From Medakamo hakoo (lineage: Eukaryota > Chlorophyta > Trebouxiophyceae > Coccomyxaceae), in NCBI GenBank assembly GCA_026636295.1, contig CP089462.1:930001-994000 (forward strand): 64,000 nt of DNA, in the 5' to 3' direction. Below are positions 9,269-19,974 of the stretch, piece by piece. Both the position numbers and the translations under genes were made by a program. How positions within the stretch are numbered: the stretch's first letter is position 1; each line of letters opens with the position of its first letter. The notes under the pieces are model-generated. The model worked only from the letters and a program-made list of their open reading frames with translations. It had not been told where the DNA came from and did no database searches.

Positions 9269-9991
9269 TCACAGGCCTTCAATAAATTCCAGCCCCAGGG
9301 CCACGGAGTCCTTGGGCGAGATGGGCGAGTGCGCGTCCAGCACCTTGCCGCCCTTTTCAATGACGGCGTGGGACCGGGCCACACTCGTCCCGCCCTTAGA
9401 CCACCCCAGCTTCTTCAGGGCGCCGTGGCCCGGGTCGCACAGCAGGTTGTAGGTGAACCCGTGCTTCTTCCGCCAGTTGGCCTGGGAGTTGGGCTTGTCC
9501 GCGGAAATGCCGTACACCTTGTACCCCTTTTTCGCGTACGCCGCGGCCTGCTCGTTGTGGCCGATGGCCTGGGCCGTGCAGCCGCCCGTGTTGGCGCGCG
9601 GGTAGGAGAACAGCAGGATGCCCGTGTCTTTGAGGACGTCCTGTTTTTTTGGGGGTGGGCGCGTCGGATGGAGGAGAGGTTGAGAGGGCGCGGCGCCGCC
9701 GGGTTGTGTTGGGGTGGTAGGAAGCGGAGGTTTTGGGGCGCCGTGCGAGTTTTCCAGGCGGCCACGCGCGCGCTCGCGCTCGTCGCGCTCCCAATTACCG
9801 CCCAGCCTCACCTTGAGATCCACCATCTTCCCCTCATCGTTTTCCAGGGGACCGATGTCCGGGAAGGCCGCACCCACGACCAGGCCCTTGCCAGCCTTGG
9901 CGGGCGCGGCCTCCGCGGCAGGCTTGGCTTTTTTGGTCGCGGCCTCGTCCGCGGGCGCGGCCTTGGCCGCAACTTTGCGTTTGGGAGCCAT
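9269..9991 (-). CDS. Peroxiredoxin of the PrxQ/BCP class, Dot5-like
   Basis: Two exons, 9991-9812 and 9640-9269, phase 0, 183 residues. The N-terminus MAPKRKVAAKAAPADEAATK is basic and rich in Lys and Ala, which suggests a nuclear localisation signal and not a transit peptide. The catalytic site is SYPRANTGGCTAQAIGH: the peroxidatic Cys is present, but the resolving Cys expected five residues later is replaced by Ile. Yeast nuclear thiol peroxidase Dot5 has the same arrangement (GCTRQAS), so this looks like its algal counterpart. The rest (YGISADKPNSQANWRKKHGF, NLLCDPGHGALKKLG) fits the family; the Cys in NLLCDP could act as an alternative resolving residue. Divergent from the Hsp70-like gene, with 226 bp between start codons. 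Confidence 0.88.
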   Translation of the reverse strand: MAPKRKVAAKAAPADEAATKKAKPAAEAAPAKAGKGLVVGAAFPDIGPLENDEGKMVDLKVRLGGNWERDERERARGRLENSHGAPKPPLPTTPTQPGGAAPSQPLLHPTRPPPKKQDVLKDTGILLFSYPRANTGGCTAQAIGHNEQAAAYAKKGYKVYGISADKPNSQANWRKKHGFTYNLLCDPGHGALKKLGWSKGGTSVARSHAVIEKGGKVLDAHSPISPKDSVALGLEFIEGL

Positions 9992-10217
9992 GCTGAGCGC
10001 GGCGGGAGAGGTTGTCAGGTGATGAGGCGACGTCTGCGGCGGCAGGCGCGGCAGCGTCCGGGTCAGGAGGGCGGAGCGCAGAATCGTGGCGCGTGGGAGG
10101 GGGGAATGGGGGCACGAGAACGGAAGAATGCGGAACAGAGATGAATGCTCTCACACAGACTCGCGTTTTTCTAGTGGCCGGCCTTCCGCCGTCCAAACCA
10201 CTCCCGCCGACAGCGCC

Positions 10218-12301
10218 ATGCACACGGTCGCGTGCTCCAGATCGCCCTGTCCCCGGACAACGTGCAGGAGGAGCATTCCGGAACGGCGGTTGCTCTGCGC
10301 CGCCGCACCAGCGTCGGCTGCGGCGCCGGCCGACAGCGCCAACCCACCGCCACCGCCGCCGCCTCCGTCCGTGGGCATCGACTTGGGCACGAGCAACTCC
10401 GCCATCGCGGTCGTCGGACCCGACGGCCGTCCGTCCCTCATCCCCCTGCCCGACACGGTGATCCTGGCCGCGGACGGGTCGGCGACGCTGGAGCCCGGCC
10501 CGTCGTCCCACCCACGGGCGACGTTGCCGTCCGTCGTCGCGTACCGTCCGGACGGCTCGCGGTCCGTGGGCGGGTCCGCCCGCCGCGGGTGCGCGGCGGA
10601 CCCGGCCAACACGATTGTCGCGGCCAAGCGACTGCTAGGGCGGACTCGCGGCGAGGTGGAAAAGCAGCAGCAGCAGCAGCAGGCCGGCGGGAAAAAGGGC
10701 GGGCGGCGACCGCCGCCGGCCTGGCCGCTCGCGCCTGGAGGGGCGGGCGACCCCGCCGCACTCGCGCCGCCCGCGCTGCCTGCCTCGTCCACGCTCTCGC
10801 CCGAAGACGTGTCCGCGGATGTGTTGCGGGCTTTGCTGGCCGCCGCCGCCGCCGCCGACCCAGCCGGGCGCACGCCCACGCGCGCGGTCGTGTCTGTGCC
10901 CGCCTACTTCAGCGCGGCCGCCCGGGCCGCCACGCTCCGCGCCGCTGCGGCCGCGGGGTTGACCACCGTCCGCCTGGTCCGCGAACCCGTGGCGGCCGCC
11001 ATTGGGTACGGCGTCCGGGCGGGCGCGGACCGGGACGAGACCGTGCTGTGCCTGGACCTGGGCGGCGGCACGTTTGACGTCTGCCTGCTCGAGTGCGGCG
11101 GCGGCGGACCCGCCTCGCCCTTCAACCTGGTCGAGGTGCTGGCCACCGGCGGCGACCCGGCCCTGGGCGGCGTGGACTGGGATGACGCGGTGGCGGCGTG
11201 GTTGGGGTCCGAGCACCTGGCGCCGGCGGGGTGCGCGGACTGGGCGAGCCAGCCCGGGACCGTGGCGGGGCTGCGGACGCTGGCGGAAGCGGCCAAAGTC
11301 GCGCTGTCGGACCAGGACGCCGTCGTCCTGACGCTGCCGGCGGGCGGCGGCGGCGCGGGGGGCGCGCGCCCGCTGTCCGTCACGCTGACACGCGCCCGCT
11401 TGGACGAGTTGGCGGCGCCCCTGTACAGCCAGGCGGCGCGCGCGGTGGATGCCGCGTGCTACCAGGTGAGCAGTGGTGCATGGGGCCCCCCGGTCCGTGA
11501 CGCGTGCGCGACACGTGGACGTGTGGATGATGAGAGCACCGCCCGCGGCGCAGGCCCGGAGCCAACACCCCGGGCTGTTTCCTTTGACAAAAGGGTTTGA
11601 CGGACAGGGAGCAAGGTGCTTCCCGGCATGGCGAGTGCGCCGCCCCAACCAAAAGTCATCCTTGCTCTGACACACGACGGAGGGGAGGGGGGGCAGGTTT
11701 TGAGGGAGGGCGGGGGTGGAGCCGGCCCGGACCTCACCCCCACACCCACCACACCAACACGCAGGCCGGCGTCGAGCTGGGCGCGACCGTCGACGCTTTT
11801 CGCACCCGGGAACGCGCCCGGGAAGCGGAACGCGCCGCCAAAGCCGCCGCGGTGGCTGAAGCCGACCAGCCACCCACCAAGCCGCGCCGCCGAAAAGCCG
11901 CGGCCGCTCCATCCCTGCGCCCCAAAGAACGGCCGCCCGTCTCGCGCGTGCTGCTGGTGGGCGCGCCCACACGGTCTCCCGGCTTCCGGGCCTTTGTCCG
12001 CAACCTGACGGGCCTGGAACCGGAGGAGGGCGAGGGCGGCGTGGACCCGGACGCGGCGGTCGCGCTGGGGGCGGCGGTCCAGGCGGCCGCGCTCGACGCG
12101 GGCGCCGCGCCGGAGACGACACAGGCGGCGAAGAAGAAAAAGGGCCGGGACCTGGTCGTCCTGGACGTGTTGCAGGGCGCGCTTGCGCGGGCGCTGGCCG
12201 CCAAGGCCCTGGAGGAGGATGAAGGGCTGGCGGACAAAGTGATGGAGCGGGTGGACGGCGCAAAGGGCGGCGGCGGGTGTGGGCGGCGCAAGGCCAAGTA
12301 G
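10218..12301 (+). CDS. Hsp70-like ATPase lacking a substrate-binding domain, probably plastid
   Basis: Two exons, 10218-11465 and 11765-12301, phase 0, 594 residues. Residues 1-50 look like a transit peptide (Arg/Ser/Ala-rich, then a Pro run). The ATPase fold has the phosphate-1 motif GIDLGTSNSAIAVVG, AVVSVPAYFSAAARAATLRA, VREPVAAAIGYG, phosphate-2 CLDLGGGTFDVCLLE and, in exon 2, the adenosine motif VLLVGAPTRSPGF, then DPDAAVALGAAVQAA. A Gln/Lys/Gly-rich insert interrupts subdomain IB near residue 150, and a Lys/Arg-rich insert precedes the adenosine motif. After the ATPase domain only about 65 residues remain, so the usual 25-kDa beta-sandwich and lid (about 250 residues) are absent. This is an STCH/HSPA13-like architecture; a co-chaperone or regulatory role is inference. 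Convergent with MCM5. Confidence 0.8.
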
Positions 12302-12460
12302 GAGCAAAAAAAGCATCCGCCTTCCGTTTTCGTTGCTTGTGTTTGACACACGCCATCCCCTTGTCTCTCCCCATGTAGTGCGTGGGAGAATGCGCGCGCA
12401 CCCTCCCACAAAGCATCAGCCCATGTCTCACTCTCTCCCCACCCTCCTTTGTACGCAAGA

Positions 12461-12484
12461 CACACACACACACACACACACACA
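12461..12484. repeat. (CA)n microsatellite
   Basis: A perfect CA dinucleotide tract of about 12 units lies in the 219-bp gap between the converging 3' ends of the Hsp70-like gene and MCM5. It is probably in a 3' untranslated region of one of them. Confidence 0.9.
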
Positions 12485-12520
12485 GTCTCCCATCCCACCC
12501 CCTCCCTCCCACCCCTTCCC

Positions 12521-15280
12521 TCACCGCACCCGGTGGACCAGGCGCCGCTCCCGCACGGCCTGCAGCTCGCCCTGCCGCTCCATGAACGCCAGCGCCCGGC
12601 GCGCAAGCGCCTCGGACACGCCGCACCGGGTCAGCTCGTCCACCAAGCGCCGCTCGGACACGTAGCCGCCGATCGGCAGGCGCCGCTTCACCTGCGCCTC
12701 CACCGCGTGCAGTTCGGCGCGCGCTTCGTCGGAGAAGACGACGTCCGCCACGCCGGCGCGCACCGCGTGCATGGTGGACGCCGTGAACAACGCCACGGCC
12801 CGGCGCACGTGTTCGGGCGAGGCTTCGGGCAGCAGCTGCAGGCGGGCCAGCGACTCCGCGACGCGGACGATCGCTTCCAGCTGGCGGACCGTGACCGGCA
12901 CCGCGGGCGCGTCGCCGCCGGCGCCCGCCGCCACGGCGCGGACCTGCTCGCGCAGCTCTACGTACTGGCCGGCCAGCGACCGGGCGGCCGCGGCGGACAG
13001 GCGGGGCGAGACGCGCGCCCGGCAGTAGGACAGGTACCGGCGCAGGAAGCGCTCGCCCTCGGCCGCGGCCGCCGCGTCTTCCGCGGACTGGGCTCCGGCC
13101 GCGGAGTGCACCGCCAGAATGTGGCGGGCGATGCGCGCGTCCTTCTCCAACGACCGCTCATCCCGCACGATGAACACCAGGTCGAACCGGGACAGGATGG
13201 TGGACTGGAGGTCGATGTTTTCGGCGGCGGTCTTCAGGTCGTCGTACCGCCCCGACGGCGGGTTGGCCGCGGCCAGCACGGCCGACCGCGCTTTCAGCAC
13301 GGTGGTGATGCCGGCCTTCGCCACGGAAATCGTCTGCTGCTCCATGGCTTCGTGGATGGCGACGCGGTCTTCCGGCCGCATCTTGTCGAACTCGTCGATG
13401 CACACGACGCCGCCGTCCGCGAGGACCATGGCCCCGCCCTCCAGGTAGAACTCGCCGGCCGCGTCCCGGACGACGGACGCCGTCAGACCGGCGGCGGACG
13501 ACCCCTTGCCGGACGTGTACACCGCGATGGGCGCCACCTTGGACGCAAACTTCAGGAACTGGGACTTGGCCGTGGACGGGTCGCCCAGCAGGAGGACGTT
13601 GATGTCGCCCCGGCGCCACGTGCCGTCGGGCAGGCGCTTGCGCGCGCCGCCGGCCAGCAGGCACGCGACGGCCTGCTTCACGTCCGCGTGGCCGAAGATG
13701 TCGGGCGCGATGCGGCCGACCAGGTCGTCCACCGCGTCCGGCCGGGCCGCAAACGCCTTGAACGCCAGCTCTTCTTCGGCGGTGAAGGTCGGCGCGCCGC
13801 CGCCCGACGCGTCGAGGTCTTCCACGACGCCGACGATGCGCAGGTACGGCACCTGCACGCCGACGGCGCGCAGGTCGCCGTCGCGGCCGCCGCCGCGGCG
13901 GCCGCCAGACCCGCCGCCCGCGGCTTGGAAGGTGGAGTAAATGGCGACGGCCGTGATGCGGGTCCCCGGCGCGATGGCGCCGACGAGCGCGCGGTCGACC
14001 ACGCCCAGCACTGACCGGGGCAGGTCGCCCGTCGGCACGTCTTCCGGGCGTTCCTGCAGTTTCAGGGTCTGCTGGTCGACGAACGCGGACTTGGACTGCA
14101 GCACGACGAACGAGTCGACGCCGCACTGGGCGGAGGGGCCGCCCTCCGCCGCGCCGGGCCCCCCGCCGCCGTCGCAGTAGCGCGGGATGTGCGCGCCGCC
14201 CAGCCCGGGCGAGACCGCCACGCTCTTGGTGGCGCGGCACACTTTGCACTGCAGCGTGATGGTCGTGGCCTTGTGCTTCGGGCGCGACGCGGCCGTCACA
14301 ATGCCGGGCACCATCACCAGCCGGTTCACGTGCTCGGCGGTCATGAGGGACCGAATGGTCGGCGGCCCAAACTGGCGGGACGAGTACAGCAGCGCCTGGA
14401 CGTCCGGCACGGCGGCCGCGGACGCGCCGGGGCCGTCTTCGCCGTCGGCGCCTTCGCGGACGATGGTGTGCTGGACGTACGCGGCGGCCGCGTCCTCGAG
14501 CTGTGTTTTTTTTTGGTTGAGGTGTGGGGAGGCAGGCGTGAGAAGGTGTGATGGGAGAGAGGGTGGTCGAGTCGAGTCGAGTCGCGCGCGCGCGCGGCTG
14601 TTTTTTTTCCCTTCCATTTGCCCGCGACGCCGACTCACCAGCGGCAAAAACTCGGCCGGCGCCGCCTCCAGCTGCGCACCCAGGTCCGGGTCAAAGTCGA
14701 CGACGTCCTGCAGGTCGATGCGCAGCTGGTTGGAGTGCTCCCACAGGGCGTCACTGTGTGTTTTGATGGGGGGAGGCGCGAGCGTGAGAGCGGCGGGAGA
14801 CGCATCTTGTCTGCCTTGCGGCGCGGCGGGCGGAGCGCACGGGCCGGAACGCGCACAGTTCCGCCCTCAGTGGGCGCACAGACGCCCACAGCCCTCATCA
14901 AGCGCAGGTTCAGCCCCCTCCACCGCCGCGTCCCCGACCAATCCGGCACGCATGCGTCCGCTGCTCAACTCAAAACGCACCCGACAAAGCGGCCGCCGCC
15001 CGCGGACCGGGCCCCGCCGCGACGCTGTTTCTGGAGTAGCTGGAAGAACCGTCCGCGCGCGGCCTGCTTGGAGAAGGACCCGCCGGGCCCGGCGCCGCCG
15101 CCGGCCGGGCCGGAGCCGTCCTCGCCCCACGCGACGTCTTGCTCATACGTGACTTGGCCCACTGCGCGGGTTACGGAGAATTGGGGGGACAACGGTGAGA
15201 ATGAGGGCGCAGGCGGTCCGGCTCGAGGGCGGGAAGGGTTTGGTGGCGGTGGCGCGCAACGCACCGTCGTAGCCGGCCAT
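12521..15280 (-). CDS. MCM5: DNA replication licensing factor MCM5
   Basis: Four exons: 15280-15265, 15161-14981, 14753-14639 and 14500-12521; all junctions agree in phase and give 763 residues. The first exon holds only 16 coding bases. The N-terminal A domain (FSKQAARGRFFQLLQKQ) is followed by the zinc-finger region QCKVCRATKSV around residues 188-230. Walker A is GDPSTAKSQFLKF (about residue 410), Walker B VVCIDEFDKM, sensor 1 AAANPPSGRYDD and the arginine finger STILSRFDLVF. The C-terminal winged helix ends RERRLVHRVR, typical of MCM5. DIQ-like wording near IRSLMTAEHVNRLVMVPGIV and VDQQTLKLQE also points to MCM5 and not another MCM. It is a subunit of the nuclear MCM2-7 replicative helicase. 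Pro/Ser-rich inserts seen in animals are missing. Confidence 0.96.
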
Positions 15281-15911
15281 CTTGAATCGAAGTCTTGATG
15301 GCCGAGAAGACGAAAAAAATTTGAGTAGTGGAGCTGGCCTGCTCTTATCTCTCTCCTCTCTCTCTCGCATACGCCACACACACACACACACCGCCAGCGA
15401 CTAAAGCCAGCCCGTCAGCCTCGCGCGCCCTGTGCCACTCACACACAGAAACGCGAGTTTTTTCGTTACTTTTGGTCGTTGTCGTGGGTTTACAGTGAAG
15501 GGGTTGGATGTGGGGGAAAACAATACAAAAAAACAACTCTAATTAGTTCGGAAAACGGAAACACAAAAGAATCGACGAGAGAAGGGTGGTGGGATGGGAC
15601 GGGTGGACCCGGAGACGTCGATGGAGGGTGGGTGGGTGGGGGAGGAGGGGTGGGGAGGTGGCTCTGCCGCGGTTGGGACCCTACCTAACAGGGTTGCGGC
15701 GCGCTGGTCGTCTCTCTAAAAAAACGGTGGGGAAGAAGGCTTGGGCTTTCTTTGCTCGCACAGCGGCACGCGCGCGCACGCAGGTGAATGCACCCGGTGC
15801 GCGCGTCGCAGCGGAAGGTGGAAAAAAGCGAGCAAAAGAAAGCGGCCGTGTACAAAAGGGGCGTCCATAAAACAAGGGGGGTGGACGGATGGATCGGATC
15901 GGAAAACCCTC
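15281..15911. other. Intergenic stretch between MCM5 and the next minus-strand gene
   Basis: About 630 bp with no convincing gene. It holds the MCM5 upstream region (a CT/GT-rich tract with a CA run near 15375-15391) and probably the long 3' untranslated region of the gene ending at 15912. AT content is higher than in flanking exons. No clear TATA box or terminator seen. Confidence 0.6.
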
Positions 15912-17176
15912 TCAACAGGCCGCCGGTTCGGCAGCCATGACGGCGTCGATGGACGCGGCCACGGACAGGGCATCGAACGATGGCGAGTCTGTTCGATGTG
16001 TGCGTGTGTGTGTGTCGGGGAGGGTGTGAGTTGAAAGCGGGCGGCCCCTCCCCTTGCTCTCTCTTTCCATCCGCCCTTCCATTCGTCCCTCCACCCTTTC
16101 TCCTTGCCGCTCACCTTTCAGCGTGCACAGCAGGGCTTTCAACCCGCCCACGTCCGGGCTGCTCTCGATGGCTTCCGCGGCGACACGCGCGCATGCGGCT
16201 TCATCCCGCATGGCCCGCGCCGCGTCGGCGAGCGCGTCAGCGGCAGCGGCGGGCGCGGGCGCCGCGCCCGCACACCGCGCAGCAGAGGCCGGGGTTGGAG
16301 CGGAGGAGGCGACCAAGTGCGCGCCGTCGACGGCCAAGCGGTCGGCGGCTTCGGACGCGGACTCCATGCCAGTGCTGTTGGTTGAGGGAGAAAGGGTGGA
16401 CGTGAGAGAAAAAAAAACGGCGGGAGACAGCGGTGGAAGGTCGACGTTCCAACCTCGACCAAAAAAAAAAAAACGCACAGCGCTTCTTGCAGCGCCCGGC
16501 ACAGGGCGTCGACCGACTCCAGTTGGCGGGCGACCAGACGGGAGCGCACGCCGGGGACGGCCGCTTCCAGGCCGCCGTAGGATGTGGAGGAGGCGAGGGC
16601 CTGTCAGGCGTGATGGGGATGGTGGGGAGGGGTGTGTGAGGCGAGGTCGTGCCGCCCATCGAAACGCGGCGGCCCATTGCCCTTGAGTCGTTGTTGATGA
16701 GCTCTCCCCGAAAAAACCACAAAAAACTCACCGGCATGCGTTCCAGCACGTCCACGCACGTCTCAAACAGGGACTGGACGGTCGCCTGCGAACGAGGGCG
16801 TGGGAGTGGGAGGCAGTGGGGACAGTGGTGAGGAGGAAGGGCGGGCGGGCGTGAGGGTGTACTGAGAGCGAGCGAGTCGCGACCGAAGAGGAAAACAACG
16901 CATGCCGCCCTCGCCGCGCAGGCGTCGTTTTTGCTCGCGTTGGAGGGTGGGCAGGGCTTTCCAACCGCGCCGTCTCGACCAGATAACAGCCTGGATCCTT
17001 TGGCCCCCACGAGTGAAGCAGGCGAGGGCAGTTGGGCGCCGTGCGGGATGCTACGGCGGCCGCAGAAAAGTTTTTTCCATGACTCAACGGTCGCTCACCT
17101 GCTCGGCCGTGAAGTCGGACACGCTGTCGCGAAGCCGGCCGTACAGGGCCCGGACTTTGGCGTCGGGCGTGGCCAT
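15912..17176 (-). CDS. Unrecognised 196-residue helical protein, possibly related to C1orf109/DUF4477
   Basis: Five short exons: 17176-17099, 16785-16732, 16600-16479, 16374-16115 and 15988-15912. Every junction is GT-AG and phases agree, giving 196 residues from MATPDAKVRALYGRLRDSVS to AAEPAAC. The order of short helices, with AAVPGVRSRLVARQLESVDA in the middle, is reminiscent of human C1orf109 (FPDLKERLRRKQLVAGDIVL), a cofactor of the AFG2 ribosome-maturation ATPase, and the spacing to the N-terminal and C-terminal helices is similar. This is a weak visual match. The protein is all-helical, with two Cys-poor Ala-rich stretches and no catalytic motif. It is divergent from the PA-TM-RING gene. 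Confidence 0.6.
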
Positions 17177-17480
17177 GATGCTGGGGATGGCCGCGTCCGC
17201 GGATGGCTGCGCCCCAAGCCCCTTGTGAGAGAGAGGTCGAAAAAGGGAAAGTGAAGCGAACAGAGAGCGGGAGCGGCGGAGTCTTTGCTTGCTCACACTA
17301 GAGAAAGGGCGCAACGGCCGCCGCGGCCGCCGTCGCCCTGCTGCCTGTCCCAGGCGCACAGAGGTCGCCCTCGTGGCGCACACAGCCCCGCATTTCCTGT
17401 GAAACAGCTCCGGGGCGCGGCGTCAGGCCCCGCTCCCTGCGCCCTCCCATATCATCCATCCTCTGCTCGCCCGCACCAGA
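17177..17480. promoter_or_regulatory. Shared divergent upstream region
   Basis: 304 bp separate the start codons of the 196-residue protein gene (minus) and the PA-TM-RING gene (plus). It must contain both 5' untranslated regions and core promoters. I see no TATA box; GC-rich blocks alternate with short AG-rich stretches. Confidence 0.4.
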
Positions 17481-19351
17481 ATGCGCGCCCGCCCGGCCGC
17501 GGCAGCCGCGCTCCTGCTGCTGAGCCTGTGGGCTGGGAGGGCGGACGCCTATGTCGTCGTCATGGTGCGTGTTGTGAGGGGGAGTGGGGTCGAGTTGTGC
17601 TGGCGCGGCGCCCCCCGCCTGTGTTTGCGGCTCCACCCCATCCCCGTCGCCTCGCGCCACCAACCCTCCCACCTCTCCCTCCATCCCTCCACCACACACA
17701 CAAAAAACAGAACGGCACGGACGCGGCCACCATCCCGTCCTTGGCCGCCGCCTTCGGCCCGCGCATCGCGCCTCCGGGAGTGGAGGGCGTCCTCGTCGTC
17801 GCCGACCCCATCGACGCCTGTTCCGGCCCGCTGCGGCCGCCCTCGCCCAAAGCCGTGGGGCGGGGCGGGGCGTGGGTCGCCCTGATTGCGCGTGCCCGGC
17901 CCGGCAGGTCCGGGGCAGACGACGGCGACGACGGCGACGACACCGCGCCGCCGTCCCCGCCGCTGTGCACGTTCGCGGCCAAAGTGCGGGCGGCCGAAGC
18001 CGCGGGCGCGGCGGCCGCGCTCGTGTTTGATGACTCGGACGAGCCGCTGGTCGTCATGGCCCGCCCGTCCGCGCACGGCCCCTCTTCCAAGGCCGACCCG
18101 GCCATTCCGTCGGCGTTCATCTCAAAGGCAGCGGGCGAGGCCCTGGTCGCGGCCGTCTCGGACGCCGGGGACGGCGACGACCCCCCGCTCTTGGTCGTGC
18201 GCCTGCTGCCCCCGCCGTCCGCGCCGGCCTGGCTGGCGCTCACGCTGGCGGCCGCGGCAGCAGCAGCTGCCCTGGCGGCCGCGGCGGCCGCGGTGCACCT
18301 GGCGTCGTCGGCCCGCGGCGGGACGGGCGGTGGGGCGCACGGCGGCGGCGGCGGCGGCGGCGGCCCGGGCGTCGCACTGGGCGCCCAGGCGCCGGCGGCG
18401 GGCGGCGCGCCCGGCGCCGTCCTGGGCATGACGCCCGCCGAGCTGCGGGCCCTGCCCATCGTGCTCCACGACCCGGACGCGCCGTCGGCCCGCCCCCGGC
18501 GGAGGGCGGGCGGCGGCGCGAAAGGGGACGGCGGCCGCGGCGGTGCGGGCGCCCCTGCCGGTGCGGCTTGTGACTCCAAGGCCGCGCCGCTCCTCGCGGA
18601 CGCGTCCTCCGAAGACGGCGGGTCCGGGTCGGACGGCTCGCTGTCATCGGCCGACGGCCGGCCCTGCCCGCCGTCGCCTCCTCCCGGCCCAGCGGGCGGC
18701 GGTGGGGCCGTGCCGCACCCCGCCGCCCTCCTCCCGCCGGGCGCGCCGCGCGCGGGGTCGACCGCCCACCGCTGCGTGATCTGCCTGGAGCGGTACCGCC
18801 CGCAGGAGAAGCTGCGGGTCCTGCCCTGCGCGCACCGGCTGCACGTGGAGTGCTGCGACGCCTGGTTGCTGGGCGCGCGGGAGCCGTGCTGCCCCGTCTG
18901 TAAGCACGACCCGCGGGCGGGGCCGCCCGCGGGCGGGGTCGGCGGCGGCGGGCCATCGGGGTCGGGCGCGACCACCGCCCCGCCGCCGCGGGATGAGGAG
19001 GAAGGCGGCGGCGGAGGTGCGGGTGGCAGTCCGTCCGGCCCGGGACGGCTGCCGGCTCGCCTGGCGCGGTGGCTGTGGCGGCGCGGCGGCGGCGGCGGCG
19101 GCGGCGCGCGGAGCGGGTCGAGCGAAGAGGCAGAGGCGGGCGGGGCGGCGGCCAGCCCGCCGCGGCGGCCGCCGTCCCCCGGCGGCCCTGGCGGAGGTGG
19201 CCGGCGCCGGCCTGTCCGGACGGCCGCCGCCGTCCCTGTGGACGCCCCTCGCCCACCCGTGGGCGGGCCGGGCGGCCCGGGCTCGCCCTCGTCCGCCACC
19301 CCTCGGAATTTCCCCCTCCTGGTGCCGCGCGGCGGGCGCGGGGGCGCGTGA
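17481..19351 (+). CDS. PA-TM-RING E3 ubiquitin ligase
   Basis: Two exons, 17481-17564 and 17711-19351, phase 0, 574 residues. Exon 1 is almost exactly the signal peptide (MRARPAAAAALLLLSLWAGR, then ADA). A protease-associated domain follows (IAPPGVEGVLVVADP, GAAAALVFDDSDEPLVVM, IPSAFISKAAGEAL). One transmembrane helix covers about residues 200-224 (Ala/Leu-rich). A RING-H2 finger lies near residues 383-425: CVICLERYRPQEK, LPCAHRLHVECCDAW and CCPVC give the C3H2C3 ligands in order. The tail is a Gly/Pro/Arg-rich low-complexity region. Members such as plant RMR proteins and RNF13 sit in endosomal/vacuolar membranes as sorting receptors or E3 ligases. A TGTAA motif (19364-19368), the usual green-algal polyadenylation signal, lies 12 bp after the stop. 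Confidence 0.9.
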
Positions 19352-19425
19352 GCGTTTTGTGACTGTAAACTGAACGGAAAAAAAAAGAATGCTGGTGCGT
19401 GTTTCACATTACACTTCGCCTCTCT

Positions 19426-19974
19426 CTAGCCACGGTTGGCGCCCAGGTCGCCGGCCGACACGACGCGCGCGCCGTTGCCGCCCAACGGCACGGCCTTGGA
19501 CGCGACGGCCACCGGCTCGGCCGCCGCCCGCTCCGCCCGGTCGGCCGCCAGCTGCGCCGCCACTTTGGCCGCGTCCGCGTTGACGGCGACCGTGGCGGCC
19601 GGGCGGCGGCGCGCGGCGCGGCGGGCTTCGCCCACGGCGTCCACGATCTCGCGCACGTCCGCGGACGTGCCCCGTCCCCGCGGCAAAGTCAAGGCCGGGT
19701 CTTCAGCCGGCGCGTCGCCGTCCGCTACCCAGCCCAGGGCCAGGAGGGCGCGACGGGTGCCGGCCACGGCCAGGGCGGCGGCCACGCGGCCGTTGCCCTC
19801 CCGCAGACGCCGGTACTTGGCCTCTCCCGGCTGGGCCGCCGCGTTTTTCGTCACGGTCTCCAGGAAGGCCAGGGCGTCGGCGCCGCCGGGCGCGTCGACC
19901 AGGGCGGCCAGCGCCGCTTGGAGCTCGTTGCGGACGGAGCCCAGCTTGGCGGGGACGTAGTTGGCGTACGACAT
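19426..19974 (-). CDS. Small PUG/PUB-domain protein
   Basis: Single exon, 182 residues from the ATG at 19974 (MSYANYVPAKLGSVRNELQA). Residues 35-100 match a PUB/PUG domain: LAFLETVTKNAAAQPGEAKY, RRLREGNGRVAAAL and ALLALGW correspond to the KYR.IR.GN and L...GF landmarks in PNGase and UBXN6. PUB domains bind the C-terminal tail of the AAA ATPase p97/CDC48, so a cofactor role in ubiquitin-dependent unfolding is likely. The C-terminal half is an Ala/Arg-rich helix without a UBX or transglutaminase domain. Convergent with the PA-TM-RING gene; the stop codons are 74 bp apart. Confidence 0.75.
   Translation of the reverse strand: MSYANYVPAKLGSVRNELQAALAALVDAPGGADALAFLETVTKNAAAQPGEAKYRRLREGNGRVAAALAVAGTRRALLALGWVADGDAPAEDPALTLPRGRGTSADVREIVDAVGEARRAARRRPAATVAVNADAAKVAAQLAADRAERAAAEPVAVASKAVPLGGNGARVVSAGDLGANRG

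Noticed and set aside
10635-12626. Minus-strand 663-codon frame opposite the Hsp70-like gene
   Set aside because: Antisense shadow with low-complexity Arg/Pro/Ala content and no family motif; the plus strand has clear Hsp70 motifs.
15281-15911. Possible small genes or RNA between MCM5 and the next gene
   Set aside because: No splice-consistent coding and no secondary structure that could be recognised by eye; more likely 5'/3' untranslated DNA.
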